Shown: piece by piece, positions 6,366 to 12,007 of the stretch
Position numbering within the stretch: position 1 is the first letter of the stretch
Layout: each line of letters starts with the position of its first letter
Assembly (NCBI GenBank): GCA_003131925.1
Contig: PKWC01000244.1
Location: forward strand, 11,064-23,070
Direction: 5' to 3'
DNA length: 12,007 bases
Source: Alphaproteobacteria bacterium
GTDB taxonomy: Bacteria; Pseudomonadota; Alphaproteobacteria; Micropepsales; Micropepsaceae
The notes under the pieces: model-generated
What the model was told of the DNA's origin: nothing
What the model saw: the letters and a program-made list of their open reading frames with translations, nothing else
Databases searched by the model: none
Made by a program: the position numbers and the translations under genes

Positions 6366-8189
6366 ATGTTTGCAAGGGTACGGAGCCTCGTTCTGGCCAT
6401 TTGCGTCATCGGGTCCGCCAATTTCATCGGACCGGCGGTCGCGCTGGCGGCGGTGGCGGGCGTTTCCATTTCAGTTTCTCCAACCTATTCCCAACTTATT
6501 GCCGGCCAACCGCTCCAATTCACCGCGACTGTTTCGGGCAGCGGCAACAAGGAAATAATCTGGCAGGTGAACAATGCGAAAGGCGGTGCCGCCGAGGTCG
6601 GGACGATCTCGCCTTCCGGGCTCTATGACTCTCCCCAGAAAATTCCCGATCCGGCTCTTGTTACGATCACCGCCATCGCCAAAACGGACCGCGCGGTTTC
6701 CGCGACCGCGTCCGTAACACTCATCGCCACCACGCCCAGCGGCTCGACCTACTACGTCGCAACCAATGGCAGCGACTCCAATCCCGGAACACTCCAGGAG
6801 CCTTGGGCGACCGTGCAGCACGCCGCCGATGTCGCATCCGCCGGCGACACGGTATTGGTACGTGCTGGCGTCTACAACGAGCATGTCGGATTTCTCAAAT
6901 CCGGCGATACGACAAACGGCTACATCACCTTTGCGAGCTATCCGCGAGAAACCGCCGCTATGGACGGTACCGGGCTCGACATTCCGAACGGCCAGTGGGG
7001 TCTCTTTACGTTGAAGGATGCGAGCTATGTCATCGTCACAGGTTTCGAATTGCGCAACTACACGACTTCGAGTCTGAGGGATGTGCCGATCGGCATCTAT
7101 GTGTTCGGCGCGGGAAACGGCATCCAGATCGTGAACAACCGCATTCATCACATCGAAACCACCGCGAAGACCAATCCGAATGAATGTGGCTCCGATGCGT
7201 TCGGACTCACGGTTTACGGTACCAAGGCGCCACAAGCGATCGAAGGAATTGCGATCAGCGGCAACGAGATCTACCGGCTGAAGACCGGCTGCAGCGAAAC
7301 ACTCTCGCTCGACGGAAACGTAAAAAAATTCGCGGTCGTGAGCAATGTCGTCCACGACACCGACAATATCGGCATCGGCGCGATCGGATTCGAGCACGTC
7401 TCGCCCGATCCTGCCTATGACCAGGCCCGCGACGGCGAGATCAGGGGCAACATCGTCTACAACATCACCTCTTACGGCAATCCAGACTACGGCAAGCAAT
7501 ACGCGTCCGACGGCATCTATGTCGATGGCGGCAGGAACATCGTCATCGAGCAGAACCTCATGCACAATGACGATCTCGGCATCGAATTGGCGAGCGAGCA
7601 TCTGGATCACGTGACGAGTAACGTCATCGCACGCAACAATGTCGTCTATGCCGGAAACAGCGCGGGCATTTCGATCGGCGGCTATGGTGCGAGGCGCGGC
7701 GGCACCGACCACTGCATCGTCGCGAACAACACGCTTTACGGCAACGATACAAAGAAGACGGGGAGCGGTGAATTCCAGATCCAGTTCAACGCCACGCACA
7801 ACCGCTTCGTGAACAACATTGCTTACGCAACGACGCAGGGCCTTCTCATCAACGATTTCACCGCAAGCACGCAGGATCCCGCAGCGGTGGACTACAATCT
7901 CTATTATTCGCAGGTCGGCGCCAACAAGGCCAAATTCGTCTGGCAGCGGGTGCGCTACACTGGCTACGACAATTACCTCAATGGCACAGGCCTCGACCGG
8001 CACTCGCCGCCCTTCTCCGATCCGCAGTTCCTGAATCTCGGAATGCCGCCCGATCTTGACATTTCGCACGATTCACCCGCGATCGATGCGGGCAATCCAC
8101 TCGATCAAAGCATCGTCGGCACAGTCGACTTCGCCGGCAATCCGCGGCTCAAGAACGGCAACATCGATCTCGGGGCTTATGAGCGATAG
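6366..8189 (+). CDS. Secreted Ig-like plus right-handed parallel beta-helix repeat protein
   Basis: The 607-residue product starts at ATG 6366, preceded by GAGG with five bases spacing; the in-frame extension upstream to 6048 overlaps uxs and is not coding. Residues 1-28 form a Sec signal peptide (Arg4/Arg6, hydrophobic core, likely cut after AVALA). Residues 33-121 resemble a bacterial Ig-like (BIG2-type) beta-sandwich (VSISVSPTYSQLIAGQPLQF ... SATASVTLIA). From 129 comes the typical opening of DUF1565/NosD-type beta-helices, YYVATNGSDSNPGT and PWATVQHAADVASAGDTVLV, then repeated rungs with IxxNxI/V steps such as IQIVNNRIHHI, IAISGNEIYRL, FAVVSNVVHDT, IRGNIVYNI, IVIEQNLMHND, VIARNNVVYAG and CIVANNTLYGN. 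The C-terminus DSPAIDAGNP ... GNIDLGAYER is a common end of such proteins. The fold is shared by polysaccharide lyases, epimerases and binding proteins; no catalytic residues can be assigned. Proximity to nucleotide-sugar genes suggests a polysaccharide-related role. Confidence 0.88.
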   Translation: MFARVRSLVLAICVIGSANFIGPAVALAAVAGVSISVSPTYSQLIAGQPLQFTATVSGSGNKEIIWQVNNAKGGAAEVGTISPSGLYDSPQKIPDPALVTITAIAKTDRAVSATASVTLIATTPSGSTYYVATNGSDSNPGTLQEPWATVQHAADVASAGDTVLVRAGVYNEHVGFLKSGDTTNGYITFASYPRETAAMDGTGLDIPNGQWGLFTLKDASYVIVTGFELRNYTTSSLRDVPIGIYVFGAGNGIQIVNNRIHHIETTAKTNPNECGSDAFGLTVYGTKAPQAIEGIAISGNEIYRLKTGCSETLSLDGNVKKFAVVSNVVHDTDNIGIGAIGFEHVSPDPAYDQARDGEIRGNIVYNITSYGNPDYGKQYASDGIYVDGGRNIVIEQNLMHNDDLGIELASEHLDHVTSNVIARNNVVYAGNSAGISIGGYGARRGGTDHCIVANNTLYGNDTKKTGSGEFQIQFNATHNRFVNNIAYATTQGLLINDFTASTQDPAAVDYNLYYSQVGANKAKFVWQRVRYTGYDNYLNGTGLDRHSPPFSDPQFLNLGMPPDLDISHDSPAIDAGNPLDQSIVGTVDFAGNPRLKNGNIDLGAYER

Positions 8190-8268
8190 CAACTACATTG
8201 GGCGAATGGGGATTCTCTGTTGCCGACGAGGAGGATGACTCGCCGACGCCTATCGAATTGGGGCGCTG

Positions 8269-8277
8269 CCTTTTTCC
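8269..8277. repeat. Left copy of a possible 9-bp target-site duplication
   Basis: CCTTTTTCC directly outside the left inverted repeat matches CTCTTTTCC outside the right one at 7 of 9 positions. IS1-family elements usually duplicate about 8-9 bp. The sequence is low in complexity and the match imperfect, so this is suggestive only. Confidence 0.35.
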
Positions 8278-8295
8278 GGTGGTAGTACAGTTTGA
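8278..8295 (+). repeat. Left terminal inverted repeat of the IS1-like element
   Basis: GGTGGTAGTACAGTTTGA. It pairs with the reverse complement of 9265-9282 (GGTAGTGGTACAGTTTGA), with mismatches only at positions 4 and 7; the inner ten bases TACAGTTTGA are identical. Confidence 0.75.
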
Positions 8296-8300
8296 CTCCG

Positions 8301-8513
8301 TCATGGCTTAAAGCCGACGCCGCCGGGCTTATGGCGGCCGTTGGCGGCGCTTGGTCTATCCGCGCAAACAAGATGGACGAAAATTTGCTGGGCGGCGATG
8401 GATTCCGCGCGCGCCCAATCGGACTCTTTCAGAACGTTGCCGCGCACTAGCTCTTCTATGACGGAATTGGCGATATGGGCGCTCCATTCCAAGTCGATTT
8501 CGATTTGTGTCAC
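8301..8513 (-). CDS. Small hypothetical protein encoded in the IS element, overlapping the transposase stop
   Basis: A 70-codon minus-strand frame starts at GTG 8513-8511, whose GTGA overlaps the transposase TGA (8512-8510), and stops at 8303-8301, five bases inside the left inverted repeat. The product VTQIEIDLEWSAHIANSVIE... is acidic at the start, then has mostly helical, protein-like composition (residues 10-52) and a Gly/Lys/Pro tail. A partial Shine-Dalgarno GGGAAG lies seven bases upstream. I do not recognise the family. The overlap suggests translational coupling to the transposase, as for an accessory protein of the intact element. With the transposase 5' end gone it may not be expressed now. 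It could also be a chance frame, though the amino-acid make-up looks more natural than that of nearby shadow frames. Confidence 0.5.
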   Translation of the reverse strand: MTQIEIDLEWSAHIANSVIEELVRGNVLKESDWARAESIAAQQIFVHLVCADRPSAANGRHKPGGVGFKP

Positions 8514-8785
8514 TGTGCGGCTTCCCAATCCTCAAGCACCTTCACCATATCAGGCATTTCCCAAAGCTTGGGAGTGACCTTCGCGGCCATTGCGGGGATA
8601 ACTTTTAGGGTCTGGTGAATACGCACAAAATTGTAGTGCATGTAGTGGAGCGCCACAGAAAGCACGTGGTTTTCGAGCTTTTTCGAGAAGGCGTTTGTCA
8701 GCCGGGTAAAGCGTCGGATGCTCATGCGCATGGTCAGATTTTGGCGCTCGACAAGGCTTGTAGAAACGTGCCGCGCGTCTGCGGC
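8510..8785 (-). pseudogene. IS1-family transposase, C-terminal remnant
   Basis: Reading leftwards from about 8785 the frame gives ADARHVSTSLVERQNLTMRM, then RRFTRLTNAFSKKLENH, HYMHYNFVRIHQTLKVIPAM and a tail KVLEDWEAAQ with stop at 8512-8510. The VERQNLTMRM / RFTRLTNAFSKK / NFVRIHQTL series is the conserved end of IS1-type DDE transposases common in Rhizobiales. The Glu of VERQN (codon 8749-8747) is the likely third catalytic acid. About 90 codons remain where a full gene would have roughly 230. Everything upstream, including the zinc-binding N-terminus and the two Asp residues, is missing; homology ends at about 8770-8790, just before the oppositely oriented acetyltransferase gene. An ATG at 8731-8729 could start a 73-residue product, but it could not be a working transposase. 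Confidence 0.85.
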
Positions 8786-8796
8786 ATAGTCCTCAC

Positions 8797-9243
8797 ATGA
8801 ATGCAGCGTTTCGCATTTCGCCTCTCCGCGATCTTCCCTCCGGCATTGACGAGCTGCGCGCGGACGCTGCGACAGAGGGCTTCCGCTTCATGGACACGCT
8901 CGTCATCGAATGGCGCTCCGGCGCGAACAGATTTGCGCGGCCGGGCGAGGCACTTCTTGGGGCTTTCCAAGCAGCCGAATTGATCGCTGTCGGCGGCCTC
9001 AACCGTGATCCCTATGCTGATCAAGAGGGAATCGGCCGGTTGCGACACATCTATGTCAGAAGATCAGCCCGACGCTCCGGCATCGGCTCCGCGCTTGTCC
9101 ACCAGTTACTTCGCCACGCCGATGGCGTGTTTCGCTCAGTCCGGCTCAGGACGGAATCGCGGGAAGCAGCAGACTTCTACATCAGTCTCGGTTTTCACGC
9201 CGTGCAAGACGAGTCAGCAACGCACGTCCGAAACTCAACCTGA
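8797..9243 (+). CDS. GNAT family N-acetyltransferase
   Basis: The 148-residue protein is a complete single-domain GNAT acetyltransferase using acetyl-CoA; its substrate is unknown. The beta4 strand and acetyl-CoA loop are visible as LRHIYVRRSARRSGIGSALV (residues 82-101; loop Arg92/Arg93-Ser-Gly95-Ile-Gly97), followed by VRLRTESREAADFYISLGF (115-133), the usual strand and helix with Tyr128 that end the fold. The N-terminal RISPLRDLPSGIDELRADA and GEALLGAF ... IAVGGLNRDPY fit a family frequent in Rhizobiales, and its C-terminal ATHV is kept, so it appears full length. No clear ribosome site precedes ATG 8797. The gene lies wholly between the inverted repeats of the IS1-like element, head-to-head with the transposase remnant, and points towards rplY. 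It could be a captured passenger or an older resident gene enclosed by IS rearrangement. Confidence 0.88.
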   Translation: MNAAFRISPLRDLPSGIDELRADAATEGFRFMDTLVIEWRSGANRFARPGEALLGAFQAAELIAVGGLNRDPYADQEGIGRLRHIYVRRSARRSGIGSALVHQLLRHADGVFRSVRLRTESREAADFYISLGFHAVQDESATHVRNST

Positions 9244-9264
9244 TGGCCAGCGACGTTCCGTGGT

Positions 9265-9282
9265 TCAAACTGTACCACTACC
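9265..9282 (-). repeat. Right terminal inverted repeat of the IS1-like element
   Basis: On the minus strand it reads GGTAGTGGTACAGTTTGA, 16 of 18 identical to the left end at 8278-8295. It begins 22 bases after the acetyltransferase stop codon. Confidence 0.75.
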
Positions 9283-9291
9283 CTCTTTTCC
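9283..9291. repeat. Right copy of a possible 9-bp target-site duplication
   Basis: CTCTTTTCC directly outside the right inverted repeat; 7 of 9 identical to CCTTTTTCC at 8269-8277, with the last six bases TTTTCC identical. Confidence 0.35.
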
Positions 9292-9298
9292 GCCGCCG

Positions 9299-9327
9299 TT
9301 GCCTTGCGCGGCCGGTTCCGCTAAAAC
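9299..9327 (+). promoter_or_regulatory. Possible sigma70-type promoter for rplY-pth-ychF
   Basis: TTGCCT (9299-9304) and TAAAAC (9322-9327) are separated by exactly 17 bases and each match four of six consensus positions. They sit 68-96 bases before the rplY start, in the only gap ahead of the operon, and just eight bases beyond the possible target-site duplication. Plausible but weak by sequence alone. Confidence 0.4.
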
Positions 9328-9394
9328 GCGCGCCTTTCGGGGCTCTCGGCTCGCCCGCAGCACCGAAACGGCTTATTTTCAAGGATTCAGAGTC

Positions 9395-10156
9395 ATGCGC
9401 GAGATGCAGGAACTGAGCGCGGAGCCGCGCCAGGGCACGGGCAAGGGCCCCGCCTACCAGACGCGGCGGCAGGGGCGCGTACCCGGCATCGTCTATGGCG
9501 GCAAGGAAAAGCCCGAGCCGATCACCGTCGATTATCGCCAGCTGGAGCGCCACGCGGGCAAGGGAACGTTCCTCACCACGCCGTTCATGCTCGCCATGTC
9601 GGGTCAAAAGACGCGCGTGATCGCGCGCGCCGTCCAGCTCGATCCCGTCAGTGATCGCCCCGTCCATGTCGATTTCCTGCGCCTGCCGGAAGGCGCGCGG
9701 GTGCGGCTGGCCATTCCCGTCCGCTTCAAGGGTCAGGAGAATTCGCCCGGCCTGAAGCGCGGCGGCGTGCTCAACATCGTCCGCCACGAGGTGGAGCTGC
9801 TCTGTCCCGCCGAAAGCATTCCCGAGTTCATCGAAGGTGACCTTTCGGGCCTCGACATCCACGGCTCGCTTCACATCACCGATTTCACCCTGCCCGAGGG
9901 CGTCAGGAGCACGATCAAGGAGCGCGATTTCACCGTCGCCTCGATCGTGGCGCCGACGAGCGTGATCGAAGAGCAGCGTGCAGCGGCGGCGGCCGCGGCA
10001 GCCGCTGCGGCAGCGCCGGTCGTCGAGGCGGAAGAAGGCGCTGCGGCCGAAGCTGGAGCAGCCCCGGCCGCGGGCGGCGCGCCAGGCGCCGCACCGGGTG
10101 CGGCACCCGCCAAAGCTCCGGGCGCTGCTCCCGCCAAGGCACCGGAGAAGAAGTAA
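9395..10156 (+). CDS. rplY: 50S ribosomal protein L25/general stress protein Ctc
   Basis: 5S rRNA-binding large-subunit protein of the long (Ctc/TL5) type. The start ATG 9395 follows AAGGA (9381-9385) by nine bases; the frame is open upstream to 9005, but that part runs through the acetyltransferase gene and is not coding. Of 253 residues, about 1-95 form the L25 domain (RQGRVPGIVYGGKEKPEPIT, 25-44), and about 96-190 the TL5/Ctc beta domain (VRLAIPVRFKGQENSPGLKRGG, then LNIVRHEVELLCP, FIEGDLSGLDIHGSLHI and LPEGVRSTI). From 196 it is a low-complexity tail: twelve consecutive Ala, an acidic patch (EAEEG), then Gly/Ala/Pro with two APAKAP units and a terminal KK. Such Ala/Pro tails occur in other alphaproteobacterial L25 proteins. 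It leads the translation-related run with pth and ychF. Confidence 0.95.
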   Translation: MREMQELSAEPRQGTGKGPAYQTRRQGRVPGIVYGGKEKPEPITVDYRQLERHAGKGTFLTTPFMLAMSGQKTRVIARAVQLDPVSDRPVHVDFLRLPEGARVRLAIPVRFKGQENSPGLKRGGVLNIVRHEVELLCPAESIPEFIEGDLSGLDIHGSLHITDFTLPEGVRSTIKERDFTVASIVAPTSVIEEQRAAAAAAAAAAAAPVVEAEEGAAAEAGAAPAAGGAPGAAPGAAPAKAPGAAPAKAPEKK

Positions 10157-10170
10157 GCCCGCGCGCGGGC
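10157..10170. repeat. Perfect 14-base palindrome between rplY and pth
   Basis: GCCCGCGCGCGGGC directly follows the rplY stop and takes up half of the 27-base gap before pth. It could form a short, very stable hairpin in the mRNA and tune the rplY:pth ratio; there is no T-run, so termination is unlikely. Confidence 0.5.
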
Positions 10171-10183
10171 TGCCCGCTGCCAC

Positions 10184-10804
10184 ATGTCCGACACGCCGCT
10201 TCTCATCGCCGGGCTCGGAAACCCCGGCGCCGAATATGCGCGCAATCGCCACAACGCCGGCTTCATGGCCGCGGATGTCATCCATGCGAGCTATCGCTTC
10301 ACGCCGTGGCGCGCGCGATTTCACGGCGCGATCGCGGAAGGCTCGCTTTCAGACCGCAAGGTGATCCTGCTGAAGCCCATGACCTACATGAACGAGAGCG
10401 GAATTTCCGTGGGCGCGGCGATGCGGTTCTACAAGCTGCCGCTATCCGCGCTCGTGGTGATCCATGACGAGATCGATCTCGCGGCAGCCAAGGTCAAGGT
10501 AAAAACAGGCGGCGGCGACGCCGGCAACAACGGGCTGCGCTCGATCACCGCCACGCTCGGTCCGGATTACCGCCGCGTGCGTCTCGGGGTCGGGCATCCG
10601 GGCAGCAGCTCGCGCGTGACGTCGCATGTGCTGAACAATTTCACCAAAGCCGAGGAGGAGTGGCTGGTGCCACTGCTCTCGGCTGTCGCGGAAGCTGCGC
10701 CGCTTCTCGCGCGCGACGACGAGACGGGCTTCATGAACAAGGTTGCAGTTACGCTCAAGCCGCCCGTCAAGAAGCCAAAGCCCGCGCCCGCAAAGGACGA
10801 ATGA
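10184..10804 (+). CDS. pth: Peptidyl-tRNA hydrolase
   Basis: Essential cytosolic enzyme that cleaves the ester of peptidyl-tRNAs dropped from the ribosome, recycling tRNA. The 206-residue product has GLGNPGAEYARNRHNAGF (10-27) with catalytic His23, KPMTYMNESG (64-73) with Asn70, VVIHDEIDL (91-99) with Asp95, GGGDAGNNGLRS (109-120) with Asn116, and RVRLGVGHPG (131-140). Asn115 stands where E. coli has His113, next to the conserved Asn; similar changes are seen in relatives, so loss of function is not implied. The C-terminal tail PPVKKPKPAPAKDE is Lys/Pro-rich and extends beyond the E. coli enzyme. No clear Shine-Dalgarno precedes the ATG. It follows rplY by 27 bases, and its stop overlaps the ychF start region (10801-10804), a standard arrangement in alphaproteobacteria. 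Confidence 0.97.
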   Translation: MSDTPLLIAGLGNPGAEYARNRHNAGFMAADVIHASYRFTPWRARFHGAIAEGSLSDRKVILLKPMTYMNESGISVGAAMRFYKLPLSALVVIHDEIDLAAAKVKVKTGGGDAGNNGLRSITATLGPDYRRVRLGVGHPGSSSRVTSHVLNNFTKAEEEWLVPLLSAVAEAAPLLARDDETGFMNKVAVTLKPPVKKPKPAPAKDE

Positions 10805-11901
10805 TGGGATTCAAATGCGGCATCGTCGGCCTGCCCAATGTCGGCAAGTCGACGCTCTTCAACGCCTTGACGCAGACCGCCGCTGCGCAGGCCGCAAATT
10901 ATCCTTTCTGCACCATCGAACCGAATGTGGGCGAAGTGGCCGTTCCCGATGAACGTCTCGACAGGCTCGCCACGATCGCGAAGTCGGCCGAGATCATCCC
11001 GGCACGCATGAACTTCGTCGACATCGCGGGCCTCGTGCGCGGCGCTTCGAAGGGCGAAGGCCTCGGCAACCAATTCCTCGCCAATATCCGCGAGGTGGAC
11101 GCGATCGTTCATGTGCTGCGCTGCTTCGAAGACCACGACGTTCACCATGTGGAAGGCCGCATTCATCCCTTCGACGACGCCGAAACCGTCGACACCGAGC
11201 TGATGCTCGCCGATCTCGATAGCATCGAGCGCCGGATCGTGCCGATCGAGAAGAAAGCCAGGGCAGGAGAGAAGGAAGCGAAAGAGCAGCTCGCGCTCAT
11301 GTCGAACGCTCTCGATCTGCTACGGGCCGGGCGGCCCGCGCGCGCGGCCGAGCTGAAGCCGAAGGAGGCGGAGCCGTATCGTCAGCTCGGGCTGATTACT
11401 CAGAAACCCGTGCTCTATGTCTGCAATGTCGACGAGGCTTCGGCCGCGACCGGAAATCCATACTCAGCGACGATCGAGGAGAAAGCCAAGCGCGAAGGCG
11501 CGGGCTGCGTCGCCATTTCCGCGCGCATCGAGGAAGAAGTGGCGCAACTCGATGCGTCGGAACGCGGCGACTTTCTGGCACATCTCGGTCTGGAGGAGCC
11601 AGGGCTCAACCGGCTGATCCGCGCAGGCTACGCGCTCCTGGGCCTGATCACCTTCTTCACCGCCGGTCCCAAGGAAACGCGTGCCTGGACCGTCACGAAA
11701 GGCGCGCGTGCGCCGCAGGCCGCGGGCGCGATCCACACCGATTTCGAGAAAGGCTTCATCCGTGCCGAAACGATCGCCTACCTCGATTATGTCGCTCTCA
11801 ACGGAGAAGCAGGCGCCCGCGACGCCGGCCGCATGCGTCTCGAAGGCAAGGACTATGTCGTCGCCGACGGCGACGTGATGCATTTCCGCTTTAGTGCGTA
11901 G
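10804..11901 (+). CDS. ychF: Redox-regulated ATPase YchF (OLA1 family)
   Basis: Obg-related P-loop protein that prefers ATP over GTP and is associated with ribosomes and the oxidative stress response. There are two adjacent ATGs (10801 and 10804). AAAGGA (10792-10797) gives a better spacing of six bases to 10804 and yields the family's MGFKCGIVGLPNVGKST start; starting at 10801 would add one Met and make an ATGA overlap with pth. The 365 residues carry the P-loop GLPNVGKST (9-17), G3 region FVDIAGLVRGASKGEGLGNQ (71-90), a coiled-coil arm at about 130-195, the altered G4 motif NVDE (208-211) that gives ATP specificity, and a C-terminal TGS domain from about 282 (ITFFTAGPKETRAWTV, APQAAGAIHTDFEKGFIRAE). 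Length and motifs are complete. Confidence 0.97.
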   Translation: MGFKCGIVGLPNVGKSTLFNALTQTAAAQAANYPFCTIEPNVGEVAVPDERLDRLATIAKSAEIIPARMNFVDIAGLVRGASKGEGLGNQFLANIREVDAIVHVLRCFEDHDVHHVEGRIHPFDDAETVDTELMLADLDSIERRIVPIEKKARAGEKEAKEQLALMSNALDLLRAGRPARAAELKPKEAEPYRQLGLITQKPVLYVCNVDEASAATGNPYSATIEEKAKREGAGCVAISARIEEEVAQLDASERGDFLAHLGLEEPGLNRLIRAGYALLGLITFFTAGPKETRAWTVTKGARAPQAAGAIHTDFEKGFIRAETIAYLDYVALNGEAGARDAGRMRLEGKDYVVADGDVMHFRFSA

Positions 11902-11981
11902 GGCGGTATTCGCCAATGAGTTCTCACGGACGGGAATTCACGCCGGTGGATGAAATGAAGAGTGGCCAGAATCGCACGTTT

Positions 11982-12001
11982 CCTCCCCCAACGTGGGGAG
12001 G
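11982..12001. repeat. Short palindrome downstream of ychF
   Basis: CCTCCCC (11982-11988) and GGGGAGG (11995-12001) form a 7-bp stem with a six-base loop, about 80 bases after the ychF stop. It lacks a T-run within the window. CCTCCCC...GGGGAGG palindromes are frequent intergenic repeats in alphaproteobacteria, so it is more likely a repeat unit than a dedicated terminator. The rest of 11902-12007 holds no gene I can support. Confidence 0.5.
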
Positions 12002-12007
12002 TGCCGA

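Larger units (their letters stand above)
8278..9282. mobile_element. Degenerate IS1-like element carrying a GNAT gene
   Basis: About 1,005 bp bounded by 18-bp terminal inverted repeats that match at 16 of 18 positions and start with GGT, flanked by a possible imperfect 9-bp duplication. Inside, from the left: a 70-codon minus-strand ORF, the C-terminal end of an IS1-type transposase (minus strand) with the catalytic Glu but without its upstream Asp residues, and a complete plus-strand acetyltransferase gene in the place of the transposase 5' part. The element cannot make its own transposase, but with both ends kept it might be moved in trans. Family assignment rests on the transposase motifs and on the GGT-beginning ends; the boundaries were found by eye. 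Confidence 0.7.

Noticed and set aside
6471..8069. 532-codon open frame on the minus strand across the beta-helix gene
   Set aside because: It is the antisense shadow of a well-supported gene with signal peptide and beta-helix rungs. The translation is a Val/Asp/Arg-rich mix without domains, as expected from the complement of GC-rich codons.
8310..8329. AAGCC/GGCTT hairpin near the left IS end
   Set aside because: A 5-bp stem with a 10-base loop inside a coding-like frame; such short stems are expected by chance in GC-rich DNA.
8177..8371. 64-codon minus-strand frame at the left IS end
   Set aside because: It crosses the inverted repeat and overlaps the better-composed 70-codon frame; the product is Arg/Ser-rich with no recognisable feature.
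8734..9048. 104-codon minus-strand frame opposite the acetyltransferase gene, considered as the missing transposase 5' part
   Set aside because: The translation shows no IS1 transposase motifs and is in a different frame from the conserved C-terminal remnant. The plus strand has clear GNAT motifs.
9005..9394. 130-codon N-terminal extension of rplY
   Set aside because: It runs through the acetyltransferase gene, the inverted repeat and the promoter region. L25 begins at ATG 9395 behind AAGGA.
11902..11914. GGCG/CGCC hairpin directly after the ychF stop as a terminator
   Set aside because: Only a 4-bp stem with no T-run, too weak to call.

Overview
The window is a stretch of high-GC chromosome from an alphaproteobacterium, most likely of the Hyphomicrobiales (Rhizobiales) type. 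The lgt / SAM-methyltransferase / pgeF / prs order and the rplY-pth-ychF order, together with the protein sequences, are typical of that class. The species cannot be named from sequence alone. No rRNA, tRNA or CRISPR array is visible.

Layout. (1) 1-146, minus strand: the N-terminal part of a ubiquinone accessory factor (UbiK/BMFP family), cut by the window edge. (2) 257-4033, plus strand: a tight housekeeping run of lgt (lipoprotein lipidation), a MidA/NDUFAF7-type methyltransferase overlapping it by ATGA, pgeF (peptidoglycan editing) and prs (PRPP synthesis), closed by a hairpin shared with the convergent galE. (3) 4064-6232, minus strand: two nucleotide-sugar enzymes, galE and a UDP-glucuronate decarboxylase (UDP-xylose synthase), separated by a paired extragenic palindrome. 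(4) 6366-8189, plus strand: a secreted Ig-like plus right-handed beta-helix protein, divergent from the sugar genes. (5) 8278-9282: a degenerate IS1-like element. It has matching terminal inverted repeats, only the C-terminal part of its transposase, a small ORF joined to the transposase stop by a GTGA overlap, and a complete GNAT acetyltransferase gene where the 5' part of the transposase should be. (6) 9395-11901, plus strand: the translation run rplY (L25/Ctc), pth and ychF, with pth and ychF overlapping by ATGA.

Interpretation. The outer blocks are core functions (envelope biogenesis, PRPP, translation). In many alphaproteobacteria prs lies close to rplY-pth-ychF, so the block 4064-9282 looks like about 5 kb of accessory DNA lodged between core genes. 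The galE and UDP-xylose synthase genes would supply UDP-galactose/UDP-glucose and UDP-xylose for a surface polysaccharide. The exported beta-helix protein could bind or cut such a polymer, but this is inference. The most unusual item is the IS-bounded GNAT cassette immediately upstream of the rplY promoter.
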